Shown: one piece after another, positions 50,915-58,179 of the stretch
How positions within the stretch are numbered: position 1 is the stretch's first letter
How the letters are laid out: the number at the start of each line of letters is the position of its first letter
Notes under the pieces: model-generated
What the model was told of the DNA's origin: nothing
Database searches by the model: none
Seen by the model: the letters and a program-made list of their open reading frames with translations, nothing else
Assembly: GCA_023898685.1 (NCBI GenBank)
Contig: CP060234.1
Coordinates: 3,038,001-3,102,000 of the forward strand
Direction of reading: 5' to 3'
DNA from: Phycisphaeraceae bacterium
GTDB taxonomy: Bacteria; Planctomycetota; Phycisphaerae; Phycisphaerales; UBA1924
DNA: 64,000 bases
Program-made: the position numbers and the translations under genes

Positions 50915-52350
50915 GCGACGACCACACCGTGCCGGCCGCCCAGGTTCTGATCGTCGAGGACGAGCCCGACCACGCCGACGTGATGGCAGACGCCCTGCGG
51001 AAGCCGGGGCACGTCAGCACGGTCGTTACGGGCGTCGGCGAAGCGATGGAGGAGATGCGTCACGGCAGCTTTGACGTCATCGTCACCGACCTGCGCATGC
51101 CCGAATCGGGCGGGCGGGACGGCGTGGCGCCTGACGGCTCCGACGCGGGGCTCGTGGTGCTGAGGAACGCCGCGGAGCTCCAGCCCGACGCCGAGACAAT
51201 CATGGTCACCGCCCACGGCGACGTGCCCACGGCCCGGGCCGCGTTCAAGGAGGGGGCGTTTGATTTCATCGAGAAGCCGCTGGACCTTGCGGTGTTCCGG
51301 TCGCTGGTGAACCGGGCGGCCGAGCGGGCGGTGGTGCGGCACGAGGCGGGGGAGCTGGTCGGGCTGGTCGGGGAGGAAGGCTTCGACGGCATCGTCGCGG
51401 GCTCGGAGCCCATGCGACGGATCCTGCGGACGGTCCGAACCGTCGCCGCGAGCCCGATCCCGGTGCTCGTCACGGGCGAGAGCGGGACGGGCAAGGAGCT
51501 GATCGCGCGGGCGGTGCACGATCACTCGCCGCGGAAGAACAAACGCTTCGTCGCATTCAACTGCGCGGGGCAGAGCGAGAGCCTGCTGGAGGACCAGCTC
51601 TTCGGGCACGTCAAGGGGGCGTACACCGGGGCGGACGGGGCGCGGGAGGGCGTGTTCGAATACGCGAGCGGCGGCACGCTCTTCCTCGACGAGATCGGGG
51701 ACATGCCGCTGACGATGCAGGCCAAGCTCCTGCGCGTGCTCGAGAGCGCCGAGGTCGTGCGGCTGGGCAGCAACGAGAGCCGCAAGGTCGACGTGCGGTT
51801 CGTCAGCGCGACCAACAAGGACCTGTCGAAGGCGGTGGGGGAGGGGGCGTTCCGCGAGGATCTCTATTACCGCATCAACGGCAGCCACATCCACCTGCCG
51901 CCCTTGCGGGATCGGCGGGACGACATCCCGCGGATCATCAGGCACGCGATCTCGAAGTTCAGCGAGGGGATGGGCGCGGGTGTGCCCGACATCACCGACG
52001 CCGCTGTGATGAGGCTGACGAGCTACCACTGGCCCGGGAACGTGCGGCAGTTGCTCAATGTCGTGCAGAACATGACGGTGACGGCGATGGGTGAGGCGGA
52101 GCCCGGGGCGGACGCGAGGCTGGACGTGCGGCACATCCCCGATGAGGTGCGGTCGGGCGATGAGCCTGAGGGCGAGGGTGGTGCGGGCGGGGCCGGCTCG
52201 CTGGCCGGGGCGAGCCTCGAGCAGCTCGAGAAGCGGGCGATTCGCGAGACGCTCAAGCTCACAGGCGGCAATCGCGAGCAGACGGCGAAGATGCTGGGGA
52301 TCGGGGAGCGGACGCTGTACCGGAAGCTGAAGGAGTATGGGTTGAGGTGA
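50911..52350 (+). CDS. NtrC-type sigma-54 response regulator
   Basis: The product is 479 aa. Domains in order: receiver (about 10-135, phospho-acceptor D60 in VIVTDLRMP, with an unusual insertion of about 16 residues just after it), AAA+ (about 160-400, Walker A GESGTGKE 189-196, the sigma-54 contact motif GAYTGA 236-241 instead of GAFTGA, Walker B GGTLFLDEIGDM, arginine region), a Gly-rich linker, and a Fis-type HTH (IRETLKLTGGNREQTAKMLG) at the C-terminus. It should activate sigma-54 promoters upon phosphorylation; the partner kinase is not in the window. It overlaps ruvC by four bases. Confidence 0.9.
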   Translation: MSDDHTVPAAQVLIVEDEPDHADVMADALRKPGHVSTVVTGVGEAMEEMRHGSFDVIVTDLRMPESGGRDGVAPDGSDAGLVVLRNAAELQPDAETIMVTAHGDVPTARAAFKEGAFDFIEKPLDLAVFRSLVNRAAERAVVRHEAGELVGLVGEEGFDGIVAGSEPMRRILRTVRTVAASPIPVLVTGESGTGKELIARAVHDHSPRKNKRFVAFNCAGQSESLLEDQLFGHVKGAYTGADGAREGVFEYASGGTLFLDEIGDMPLTMQAKLLRVLESAEVVRLGSNESRKVDVRFVSATNKDLSKAVGEGAFREDLYYRINGSHIHLPPLRDRRDDIPRIIRHAISKFSEGMGAGVPDITDAAVMRLTSYHWPGNVRQLLNVVQNMTVTAMGEAEPGADARLDVRHIPDEVRSGDEPEGEGGAGGAGSLAGASLEQLEKRAIRETLKLTGGNREQTAKMLGIGERTLYRKLKEYGLR

Positions 52351-52353
52351 GCC

Positions 52354-52390
52354 GGAAGAGACGGAGAGATCGAGAGACGAAGAGACGGAG
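52354..52390. repeat. AGAGACGA-type arm 3' of the response-regulator gene
   Basis: Purine-rich units AGAGACGG, GAGAGAT, CGAGAGACGA and AGAGACGG recur about every eight bases, starting four bases after the regulator's stop codon. They match the arms of the third purL insertion. A purine-rich stretch of similar texture lies, inverted, on the far side of the IS110 element near 53722-53750. Confidence 0.5.
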
Positions 52391-52422
52391 TGGCTGAGCA
52401 CCCTCACAGCAGACGCATCAAG

Positions 52423-52448
52423 TGTGCCACGGCCGTGTCGGCCGTGCG
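52423..52448. repeat. 26-bp dispersed repeat, second copy
   Basis: Identical over 26 bases to 25875-25900 (TGTGCCACGGCCGTGTCGGC plus 6 more). Here only the single arm is seen, about 100 bases before the IS110 end. Confidence 0.75.
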
Positions 52449-52562
52449 TTGGCGGGACGATCGTTCAAATCGCACCCGACCGCGTCGCTTTCCCACCTCG
52501 CCCCGGTCGCGGGGAGAGGTCGATCCGCCGGAGACGGAGCGGGTGAGCGACTGTGTTCGATG

Positions 52563-53507
52563 TCAAGGCGTATCGGCGGTCTGCCGCCATGTTTTTCCGT
52601 CGCGGAGCATGGCGTTGAGGATGACCAGCAGCTTGCGCATGCACGCGACCAGCGCGACCTTCTTGGCCTTGCCCGCCGCGAGCAGGGCTTTGTAGTGGGC
52701 CCGGACCCGCGGGTTGTGCCTCGTCGCCGACAGCGTGGCCATGTACAGCATGCTCCGCACGTGCGGGCGGCCACCGGCCGTCGTCCGCCGACCACGCATC
52801 ACGCCGCTGTCGCGGTTGATCGGCGCTACGCCCACCAACGCCGCGATCTGGCGACGCGAGGCCCGCCCCAGCTCGGGCAGCGAGGCGATCAGCGTCAACG
52901 CCGTCCGGTCGCCGATGCCCGGCACGCTCTTGAGCAGATTCTGCTTCTCCCGCCACACCGGGCTCGAGCGGATCAGGTCGCCCAGGTCCTCGTCGATCGA
53001 CCGGAGCTCGGCCTCCAGACGCTCGATCACGCCCACGATGCTCCGACGCACACGGTCGCTCCGGGCCGTGTAGACCCGGTTCCGCTCGGCCACGTGCATC
53101 TGCAGCACCTGCCGGCGTCTGGCCAGCAACTCCTCCAGCTGCACGCTCTGCTCGTCCGGGATCGGGCGGACCTCCGGACGCACCGCCTCGCCGAACCGCG
53201 CGAGGATCGCCGCGTCGATCCGGTCGGTCTTGGCCAGACGCCCGGTGGCACGCGCGTAGTCGCGCACCTGACGCGGGTTGACGACCACGACCGGCAGACC
53301 CACGGCGGCCAGCTCGGCCACCAGCGACCGCTCGTGCCCGCCGGTGGCCTCGACGACGATGCCGGCCGGGGTTCCGGCGTGCTCGATGACCGAGCGGCGT
53401 CCCTCGGGGGTGTTGGGGAACCGGACCGGATCGCCGCCCCGGGTCGAGGCGACGTCGAGCCACTTCTTGGAGACGTCGATGCCGACGAAGTACACGTCAG
53501 ATGCCAT
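52563..53507 (-). CDS. IS110-family transposase (DEDD recombinase)
   Basis: The product is 314 aa. The RuvC-like DEDD domain shows VGIDVSKKWLDV (D10), VVEATGGHE (the E), and LAKTDRIDAAILARF (the DxxD pair). The C-terminal Transposase_20 part has LLKSVPGIGDRTALTLIASL and ALVGVAPINRDSG with the candidate catalytic serine. Length and domain order are complete, so it is probably intact. AAGGAAGGG lies 4-12 bases before the ATG. The noncoding stretch directly upstream folds like a bridge RNA. Confidence 0.93.
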   Translation of the reverse strand: MASDVYFVGIDVSKKWLDVASTRGGDPVRFPNTPEGRRSVIEHAGTPAGIVVEATGGHERSLVAELAAVGLPVVVVNPRQVRDYARATGRLAKTDRIDAAILARFGEAVRPEVRPIPDEQSVQLEELLARRRQVLQMHVAERNRVYTARSDRVRRSIVGVIERLEAELRSIDEDLGDLIRSSPVWREKQNLLKSVPGIGDRTALTLIASLPELGRASRRQIAALVGVAPINRDSGVMRGRRTTAGGRPHVRSMLYMATLSATRHNPRVRAHYKALLAAGKAKKVALVACMRKLLVILNAMLRDGKTWRQTADTP

Positions 53508-53514
53508 ACCGTCC

Positions 53515-53680
53515 CTTCCTTGCAGATGCGGGCTCGAGGCCCCGGCGACTGTTCGGGCTCGGACATGACCGGGCCGGGACCAGGCTCACCCACGGTCTCG
53601 AAGACCAAGGGGCTGACGGTCTCGCGACCCGAACCGGTGATCGCCTCCGCTCGCGACGCTCGCTTCGACGATCACCGGAT
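53515..53680 (-). ncRNA. candidate IS110 bridge RNA
   Basis: Read on the minus strand it has (i) a 10-bp stem-loop, 53678-53669 with 53643-53634. Next comes (ii) a loop closed by GACC/GGTC around an apical hairpin GGTCT-TCG-AGACC. Its 5' side holds AGCCCCTTG (53614-53606), identical to the left flank at 53719-53711, and its 3' side holds GGGTGAGC (53591-53584), complementary to the right flank at 52548-52541. Last is (iii) a second loop around GGGC/GCCC, with ACAGTCGC (53552-53545) identical to the right element end at 52554-52547 and TGCAAGG (53524-53518) pairing, with one G-T wobble, to the left element end at 53715-53709. These look like target and donor guides. Confidence 0.7.
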
Positions 53681-53781
53681 GAACGATACTTCTACAACAT
53701 GGGGAACATACAAGGGGCTCCGCATCTCCTCTTTCTTCTCGCGTCGTCCGCCCACCAACTCACAGCCCGCGGAACGCTGCC

Positions 53782-56700
53782 CTACCAATCGAGCGGGCCC
53801 AACCAGACCTTGGCGAGGTCTTCGACGGGGATGGTTTCGTCGTGCAGATCGAGCAAACCCGTGCTCGTGATCTCGCCCATCCAGGTTGTACCCATGACGC
53901 CTAATTCCAGGCTCAGGTCATTGAACTCGTCGACCCGCGCCGGCGGGATCTCGAGAACATAGCAGTGGGGACGATCCCCCAGGTGGCGGACCAACGGCGT
54001 CGGCGAACAGGGGACGTAGGTTGCGCCGAGTGGGGCACCGGGCGTCGCGCCCGCAATCAGCATCTCGGCGAGTGCGACGAGGGGCCCGCCCTCGGAGGCG
54101 TCGTGGGCAGAGACAACAAGTCCGCGCCGGATCGCCTCGGCGATGAACCTGGCGAGCTTGGGGCCCTCCACGAGATCAGCAAGCGGTGCCGATGACTCAA
54201 CGTCATCTGGCGTCTCCGTCAGGTCCACCAGGTGCGAGCCACCGATGCGCGACATGTTGCATAACGAATCCGGGCCGGCGGCTTCGACGATCGCGATGCG
54301 GTTCCCCGCCCGCTTCGCATCCATCGTCACACACTTGCTGATGTCCGGCACGATCCCCACGCCCGTGATCAGCAGCGTCGGCGGGATCTCGATCGTCCGG
54401 CCGTCCGACCCATCTTCTCCGGGGATTGTGAACTGGTTGTTCAGCGAGTCCTTCCCGCTCACGAACGGCGTCCGGTACGCCTTCGCCCCGTCGTAGCAGC
54501 CCTCGGCCGCGCGGACCAGGCTCGCGAGGTTCTCTGGCTTCCTGCAGCTGGGCCAGCAGAAGTTGTCGAGGATCGCGATCCGATCCGGATCGGCCCCGAC
54601 GCACACCAGGTTGCGCACACATTCGTCGATCGCGGCGAGGGCCATCTGGTATGGGTCGCCTCCCCGCTCCGGGTCGCCTATCCCTGTCGCGAGCCCGCAC
54701 GCGATGGCGAGGCCCCTGCCCGTCCCGGGGACCGGCTCGATCACCGCCGCGTCCATCGGCCCTCGCGCCGCGGGCCCGCCCAGCGGTCGGACGACGGTGT
54801 TCCCCTGCACCTCGTGGTCGTACTGGCGGATGATCCAGTGCTTGGACGCGATGTTGGGGTGGGAGAGGAGGCGCCGAAGAGACGCAGAGACGGAGAGACG
54901 AAGAGACGAAGTGTCTTCCGATTGGGCGTCATCGTTCGAAGCACGCACTCTGTCTCTTCGTGACTTCGTCTCTTCGTCTCTTTCCCCATCCGTCTCTCCG
55001 TCTCTTCCGCCCCACACCGCCTCCCGTGTCGGCATCGGGATCCCATCATGCAGAAACGCCATCGGCAGCCGACCGACCACGACGCCGTGGTGGTTGAGGA
55101 TGAGTTCACGATCGGGGGTGCCGAAGTGTCCCAGGTCGGCGAGCTCGACGTGCTCCTCGTCGCAGATCTGCTGGAGCGCCGCCACGTTCTCTGGGGGGAC
55201 CGCGAGGACCATGCGTTCCTGGGCCTCGGAGATCCAAATCTCGGTGTGCGTGAGGCCGGCGTACTTGAGTGGGGCGCGTTCGAGATGGACCTCGGCGCCG
55301 AGCTTCTCGCCCATCTCGCCGACGGCGCTGGAAAAGCCGCCAGCGCCGCAGTCGGTGATGGCATTGAAAAGGCACGAAGGCACTGAGGCACGAAGGCACG
55401 AAGGGTCGTCCAGTTGTGTGCCGGCGACCAAGTCAGGCCCTCCGTGCCTTCGTGCCTCCGTGCCTTCGAGCCTTCCCACCCCATAGTCGCGGGCCCTCAA
55501 AATCGCATCCAGAACCCGCTTCTCTTCGATCGCATTGCCGATCTGGACGGCGTGGGAGAATTCGTCCGCGTGGGTATCCGTAAGCTCGGCGGAGGAGAAG
55601 GTCGCGCCGTGGATACCATCGCGCCCCGTGCGGCCGCCCAGGGCGATGATGCGGTCGCCGGGTTGCGCGGCGCCGGTGATCATGCAGTCGTTCTCGCCGC
55701 GGGGCATGATGCCGACGGAGCCGCAGAAGACGAGGGGGTTGCCGATATAGCGGTGGTCGAAGGAGACGGCGCCATTGACGGTGGGGATGCCCATGCGGTT
55801 GCCGTAGTCGCGGACGCCCGCGACGACCTGCGAGAGGATCCGCCTGGGGTGCAGGCACCCCGCCGGCACGTCCTCGGTGTCGGGTGGCGCCACGCAGAAC
55901 ACGTCGGTCGACGCGATCGGCTTCGCGCCCAGCCCGGTCCCGATCACGTCGCGGATGCAGCCCCCGATTCCGGTCGCGGCGCCGCCGTAGGGTTCGATGG
56001 CGCTCGGGTGGTTGTGGGTCTCGACCTTGACGTTGATCGCGTGGTCCTCGTCGAACGCGATCACTCCCGCGTTGTCGACGAATACCGAGAGCGTCCAGTC
56101 GACACCCTCTGCGATCAGTTCGTGCGTCGCCGCCGCGACGGTCGACTTGAGCAGATTGTCGATCGTGACCGAGCCATCGGGGTTGATCGTGTGGCCGGGG
56201 CGGTTGGAGAAGGTGAGGGGAAGGCACACCGGCACAGAGGCACGAAGGCACGCAGGGTCGTTCGATTGGTTGTTGGCGAGCGAGGCGGCCCCTTCGTGCC
56301 TTCGTGCCTCAGTCCCTTCGTGCCTCTCCTCCCTGTACACAATCCGGCTCTTCAGCGTCTTGTGCACGCAATGCTCGCTCCACGTCTGCGCGATCGTCTC
56401 CAGCTCGATCGTCGTGGGTTCGCGCTCCAGCCGGCGGTACTCGTCGCGGATCGCCCGCATCTCGTCCAGACTCAGGAACAGGTGGGCCTCGCGGCTGAGC
56501 TTCTCGAGCGCCCCGTCGTCGAGGTCTCGCACCGGCACGTGCGTCAGGGGCGACTCGTGCTCGTGCCCCTTGGGAAGCTCATCTGGGTGGAACGGCTCGG
56601 CGTGGATCGCCTGGATCACCGGGTTGGCCAGCAGCCGCCTCGCCAGGTTCTGGGCCTCGCCAGCCGAGATCCCCTCGAACTCATACCGCACCCCTGTCGT

Positions 56701-57054
56701 CACTTCCGCGTCGACGCCGAGGAGGTCGTGTAGCGCGTCCCGCACCGACCCCGCCGCCGGGTCCATTACGCCGGGCAGCGGGTGGACCTCGATCAGTGTG
56801 CCCGAGCCGTCCGACGCCCCGACCACCGCCCGCTCGGTCACCGGGTCGGCCAGCAGCTTCGAGCACACCGCCCCCAGCCCCGCATCGCCGAGTTCTGCCT
56901 CGATCAGGTACACCCGCGCAGACCGGGCCCCCGTCATGCGGATTCCCAGTGCCTTCGCATCGTGCATGATCCGTTGCGCCACCGGATCCCCGGCGGTGGG
57001 ATGGACCTCAATCCGATGCACGGCCTTCGACGCGGTGGTGGCGGTGGTCGTCAT
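53782..57054 (-). CDS. purL: phosphoribosylformylglycinamidine synthase with N-terminal PurS-like region and three in-frame insertions
   Basis: The product is 1,090 aa. It makes FGAM from FGAR, glutamine or ammonia, and ATP. The first 170 residues look like two PurS-like units fused to the PurL core. The core shows TWSEHCVHKTLKS, VKVETHNHPSAIEPYGGAAT, GIPTVNGAVSFDHRY, ITDCGAGGFSSAVGEMGEKL, HPNIASKHWIIRQYDHEVQG and FVSGKDSLNN. Three low-complexity segments break it, each encoded by a palindromic element in frame: after SRIVY (56333-56214), after DYGVGR (55476-55366) and after EAVWG (55010-54861). They lie between conserved blocks, so the enzyme is probably active. The separate glutaminase subunit PurQ is not in the window. 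Confidence 0.93.
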   Translation of the reverse strand: MTTTATTASKAVHRIEVHPTAGDPVAQRIMHDAKALGIRMTGARSARVYLIEAELGDAGLGAVCSKLLADPVTERAVVGASDGSGTLIEVHPLPGVMDPAAGSVRDALHDLLGVDAEVTTGVRYEFEGISAGEAQNLARRLLANPVIQAIHAEPFHPDELPKGHEHESPLTHVPVRDLDDGALEKLSREAHLFLSLDEMRAIRDEYRRLEREPTTIELETIAQTWSEHCVHKTLKSRIVYREERHEGTEARRHEGAASLANNQSNDPACLRASVPVCLPLTFSNRPGHTINPDGSVTIDNLLKSTVAAATHELIAEGVDWTLSVFVDNAGVIAFDEDHAINVKVETHNHPSAIEPYGGAATGIGGCIRDVIGTGLGAKPIASTDVFCVAPPDTEDVPAGCLHPRRILSQVVAGVRDYGNRMGIPTVNGAVSFDHRYIGNPLVFCGSVGIMPRGENDCMITGAAQPGDRIIALGGRTGRDGIHGATFSSAELTDTHADEFSHAVQIGNAIEEKRVLDAILRARDYGVGRLEGTEARRHGGPDLVAGTQLDDPSCLRASVPSCLFNAITDCGAGGFSSAVGEMGEKLGAEVHLERAPLKYAGLTHTEIWISEAQERMVLAVPPENVAALQQICDEEHVELADLGHFGTPDRELILNHHGVVVGRLPMAFLHDGIPMPTREAVWGGRDGETDGERDEETKSRRDRVRASNDDAQSEDTSSLRLSVSASLRRLLSHPNIASKHWIIRQYDHEVQGNTVVRPLGGPAARGPMDAAVIEPVPGTGRGLAIACGLATGIGDPERGGDPYQMALAAIDECVRNLVCVGADPDRIAILDNFCWPSCRKPENLASLVRAAEGCYDGAKAYRTPFVSGKDSLNNQFTIPGEDGSDGRTIEIPPTLLITGVGIVPDISKCVTMDAKRAGNRIAIVEAAGPDSLCNMSRIGGSHLVDLTETPDDVESSAPLADLVEGPKLARFIAEAIRRGLVVSAHDASEGGPLVALAEMLIAGATPGAPLGATYVPCSPTPLVRHLGDRPHCYVLEIPPARVDEFNDLSLELGVMGTTWMGEITSTGLLDLHDETIPVEDLAKVWLGPLDW
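54861..55010. repeat. in-frame palindromic element 3 in purL (AGAGACGA-type)
   Basis: The purine-rich arm (54861-54911) repeats AGAGACGC, AGAGACGG and AGAGACGA about every eight bases. The opposite pyrimidine-rich arm (54948-55010) repeats CTTCGTCTCT and CGTCTCTC. About 36 bases of unrelated sequence lie between. It encodes about 50 charged residues in a linker just before HPNIASKHWIIRQYDHEVQG. Confidence 0.8.
55366..55476. repeat. in-frame palindromic element 2 in purL (GGCACGAA-type)
   Basis: The left arm (55366-55407) repeats GGCACGAA and GGCACTGA. The right arm (55437-55476) repeats CGTGCCTT and CGTGCCTC. About 30 bases lie between them. It encodes about 37 residues (EGTEARRHGG, then CLRASVPSCL) directly before the conserved FNAITDCGAGG block. 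Confidence 0.85.
56214..56333. repeat. in-frame palindromic element 1 in purL (GGCACGAA-type)
   Basis: The left arm (56214-56257) repeats GGCACACC, GGCACAGA, GGCACGAA. The right arm (56290-56333) repeats TTCGTGCC and TCGTGCCTC units, its reverse complement. The translated insert (HEGTEARRHEG, then CLRASVPVCLPL) is clearly the same kind as element 2. It sits in a variable stretch between SRIVY and the IDNLLKS motif. Confidence 0.85.
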
Positions 57055-57098
57055 GGACGGATCGTAGCGGAACCGGCGGCACGCCTATCCTCGCCGCG

Positions 57099-57569
57099 AT
57101 GGGCGAGAACGCGACAAGGCCGCTGGTCGAGCTCTACACCGATGGGGCCTGCTCGGGCAACCCGGGTCCGGGGGGCTGGGCCTATCTGTTGCGCCACAAG
57201 GCCTCTGGCTCGGAACGCGAGGACTCGGGGGGCGATCCGGCGACCACCAACAACCGCATGGAGCTCACGGCCGTGATCGAGGGGCTGACCGCCCTCAAGC
57301 GGGCGAGCTCGGTCGACCTCTACTCCGACTCCCAGTACGTGCTCAACGGGCTCAAGGAGTGGATGGCGAACTGGAAGAAGCGGGGGTGGAAGACGGCCGC
57401 GAAGAAGCCCGTGAAGAACGTCGAGCTGTGGAAGCGGCTCGATGAATTGATGGGCGAGCACGTCGTGCGATTCCACTGGATCAAGGGCCACAACGAGCAC
57501 CCGGAGAACGAACACTGCGACGAACTTGCCGTCGCAGCACGTGACGCCGCGGCACGGGGGGAACTGTGA
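57099..57569 (+). CDS. rnhA: ribonuclease HI
   Basis: The product is 156 aa and degrades RNA in RNA-DNA hybrids. Catalytic residues are in ELYTDGACSGNPGPGGW (D15), NNRMELTAVIEGL (E55), LYSDSQYVLNGL (D77) and ENEHCDELA (the last Asp). The basic handle region (KKRGWKTAAKKPVKNVELWK) typical of type 1 enzymes is present. It is divergent from purL. Its stop codon overlaps the start of the next gene (GTGA). Confidence 0.95.
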   Translation: MGENATRPLVELYTDGACSGNPGPGGWAYLLRHKASGSEREDSGGDPATTNNRMELTAVIEGLTALKRASSVDLYSDSQYVLNGLKEWMANWKKRGWKTAAKKPVKNVELWKRLDELMGEHVVRFHWIKGHNEHPENEHCDELAVAARDAAARGEL

Positions 57570-58075
57570 AGCGGCTCCCCTTCGTCCTGATTGTGGCCTT
57601 CGCGATCGGTGTTGCCGGCGTGACAATCCGGTGGGCTGCAAGGCCTCCGGTCGCGGGGCTGACGCAACTCGGCGAGTCTGATGTACATGCCCTGATCGAG
57701 CGTTTCGGGCTGAACGATTCGTCATGCCGCTCACCGCTCTATAGATCGACGAAACAGCTCGCCCTCGACGGCCCTGATGTGGATGGCGTCTTTCTGCTCG
57801 GCTCCAAAGACTGCCTGGAGTCGCTCGTCCCTGTCCCGCTGATCCGGGACAGTCTCGATGAAGTTTGCATCGATGACAACGTGAGCACGCGAGATGTGGC
57901 GGAGATGGTGGTCTCGGTGACGCAGATCGATATGTCGGATCTCGTCGTGGCGGATGCTTGGCACGCCAGTGATCGCTGGGATGGCAACGGTGGGTCGTAC
58001 AGCGCTCTACTTTTTGAGTACAGCGGCTACCAGATGGGGCGTATCGCGTTGTTGGAGGTATTTCCGATGAAATGA
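57566..58075 (+). CDS. hypothetical protein with N-terminal membrane anchor
   Basis: The product is 169 aa with a GTG start overlapping the rnhA stop, so it is translationally coupled. Residues 5-25 (PFVLIVAFAIGVAGVTIRW) form a hydrophobic N-terminal helix that is either a signal anchor or a signal peptide. The rest is mixed alpha/beta without a known motif, with two isolated cysteines (SSCRS and KDCLES). Its codon use is less G+C-biased than its neighbours. Function unknown. Confidence 0.55.
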   Translation: MKRLPFVLIVAFAIGVAGVTIRWAARPPVAGLTQLGESDVHALIERFGLNDSSCRSPLYRSTKQLALDGPDVDGVFLLGSKDCLESLVPVPLIRDSLDEVCIDDNVSTRDVAEMVVSVTQIDMSDLVVADAWHASDRWDGNGGSYSALLFEYSGYQMGRIALLEVFPMK

Positions 58076-58087
58076 ACGACCGACGCC

Positions 58088-58170
58088 GGGTGCCGCTGCT
58101 CGCCGTCCTCGTCGCAGCAGCGCTCCACGAAAACACACGACTGCGCCGAGGGCGGCGAGTCGTGGCACCC
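58088..58170. repeat. imperfect palindrome between convergent genes
   Basis: GGGTGCC followed by CTCGCCG and CCTCG (arm 58088-58111) is the near reverse complement of 58147-58170 (24-base arms with a few mismatches). About 35 bases lie between. It starts 13 bases after the rnhA-linked gene and ends just before asnB. It is probably a transcript end or another member of the palindrome family. Confidence 0.5.
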
Positions 58171-58179
58171 GCTTCTCCC

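Larger units (their letters stand above)
52548..53714 (-). mobile_element. IS110-family insertion sequence
   Basis: About 1,167 bp. The ends are placed at CT core dinucleotides (minus strand) found by matching the element's own guide RNA to its flanks: 53714-53713 at the left end and 52547-52546 at the right end. The element has about 205 bases of noncoding sequence before the transposase and only about 15 after it, the usual IS110-group layout. No terminal inverted repeats are seen, as expected. It lies between the convergent response-regulator and purL genes. Removing it restores a hairpin with the core in its loop. Confidence 0.75.

Noticed and set aside
52451..52547. Extra IS110 sequence beyond 52548
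   Set aside because: The guide matches place the end at the CT core near 52547; the sequence further out includes its own CCTC/GAGG hairpin (about 52496-52519) and belongs to the host flank.
54861..56333. CRISPR-like arrays inside purL
   Set aside because: Units are 7-8 bases, degenerate, inverted and coding; there are no spacers of constant length and no cas genes.
53782..57054. purL as a pseudogene because of its low-complexity segments
   Set aside because: All three insertions keep the frame and every catalytic block is intact.
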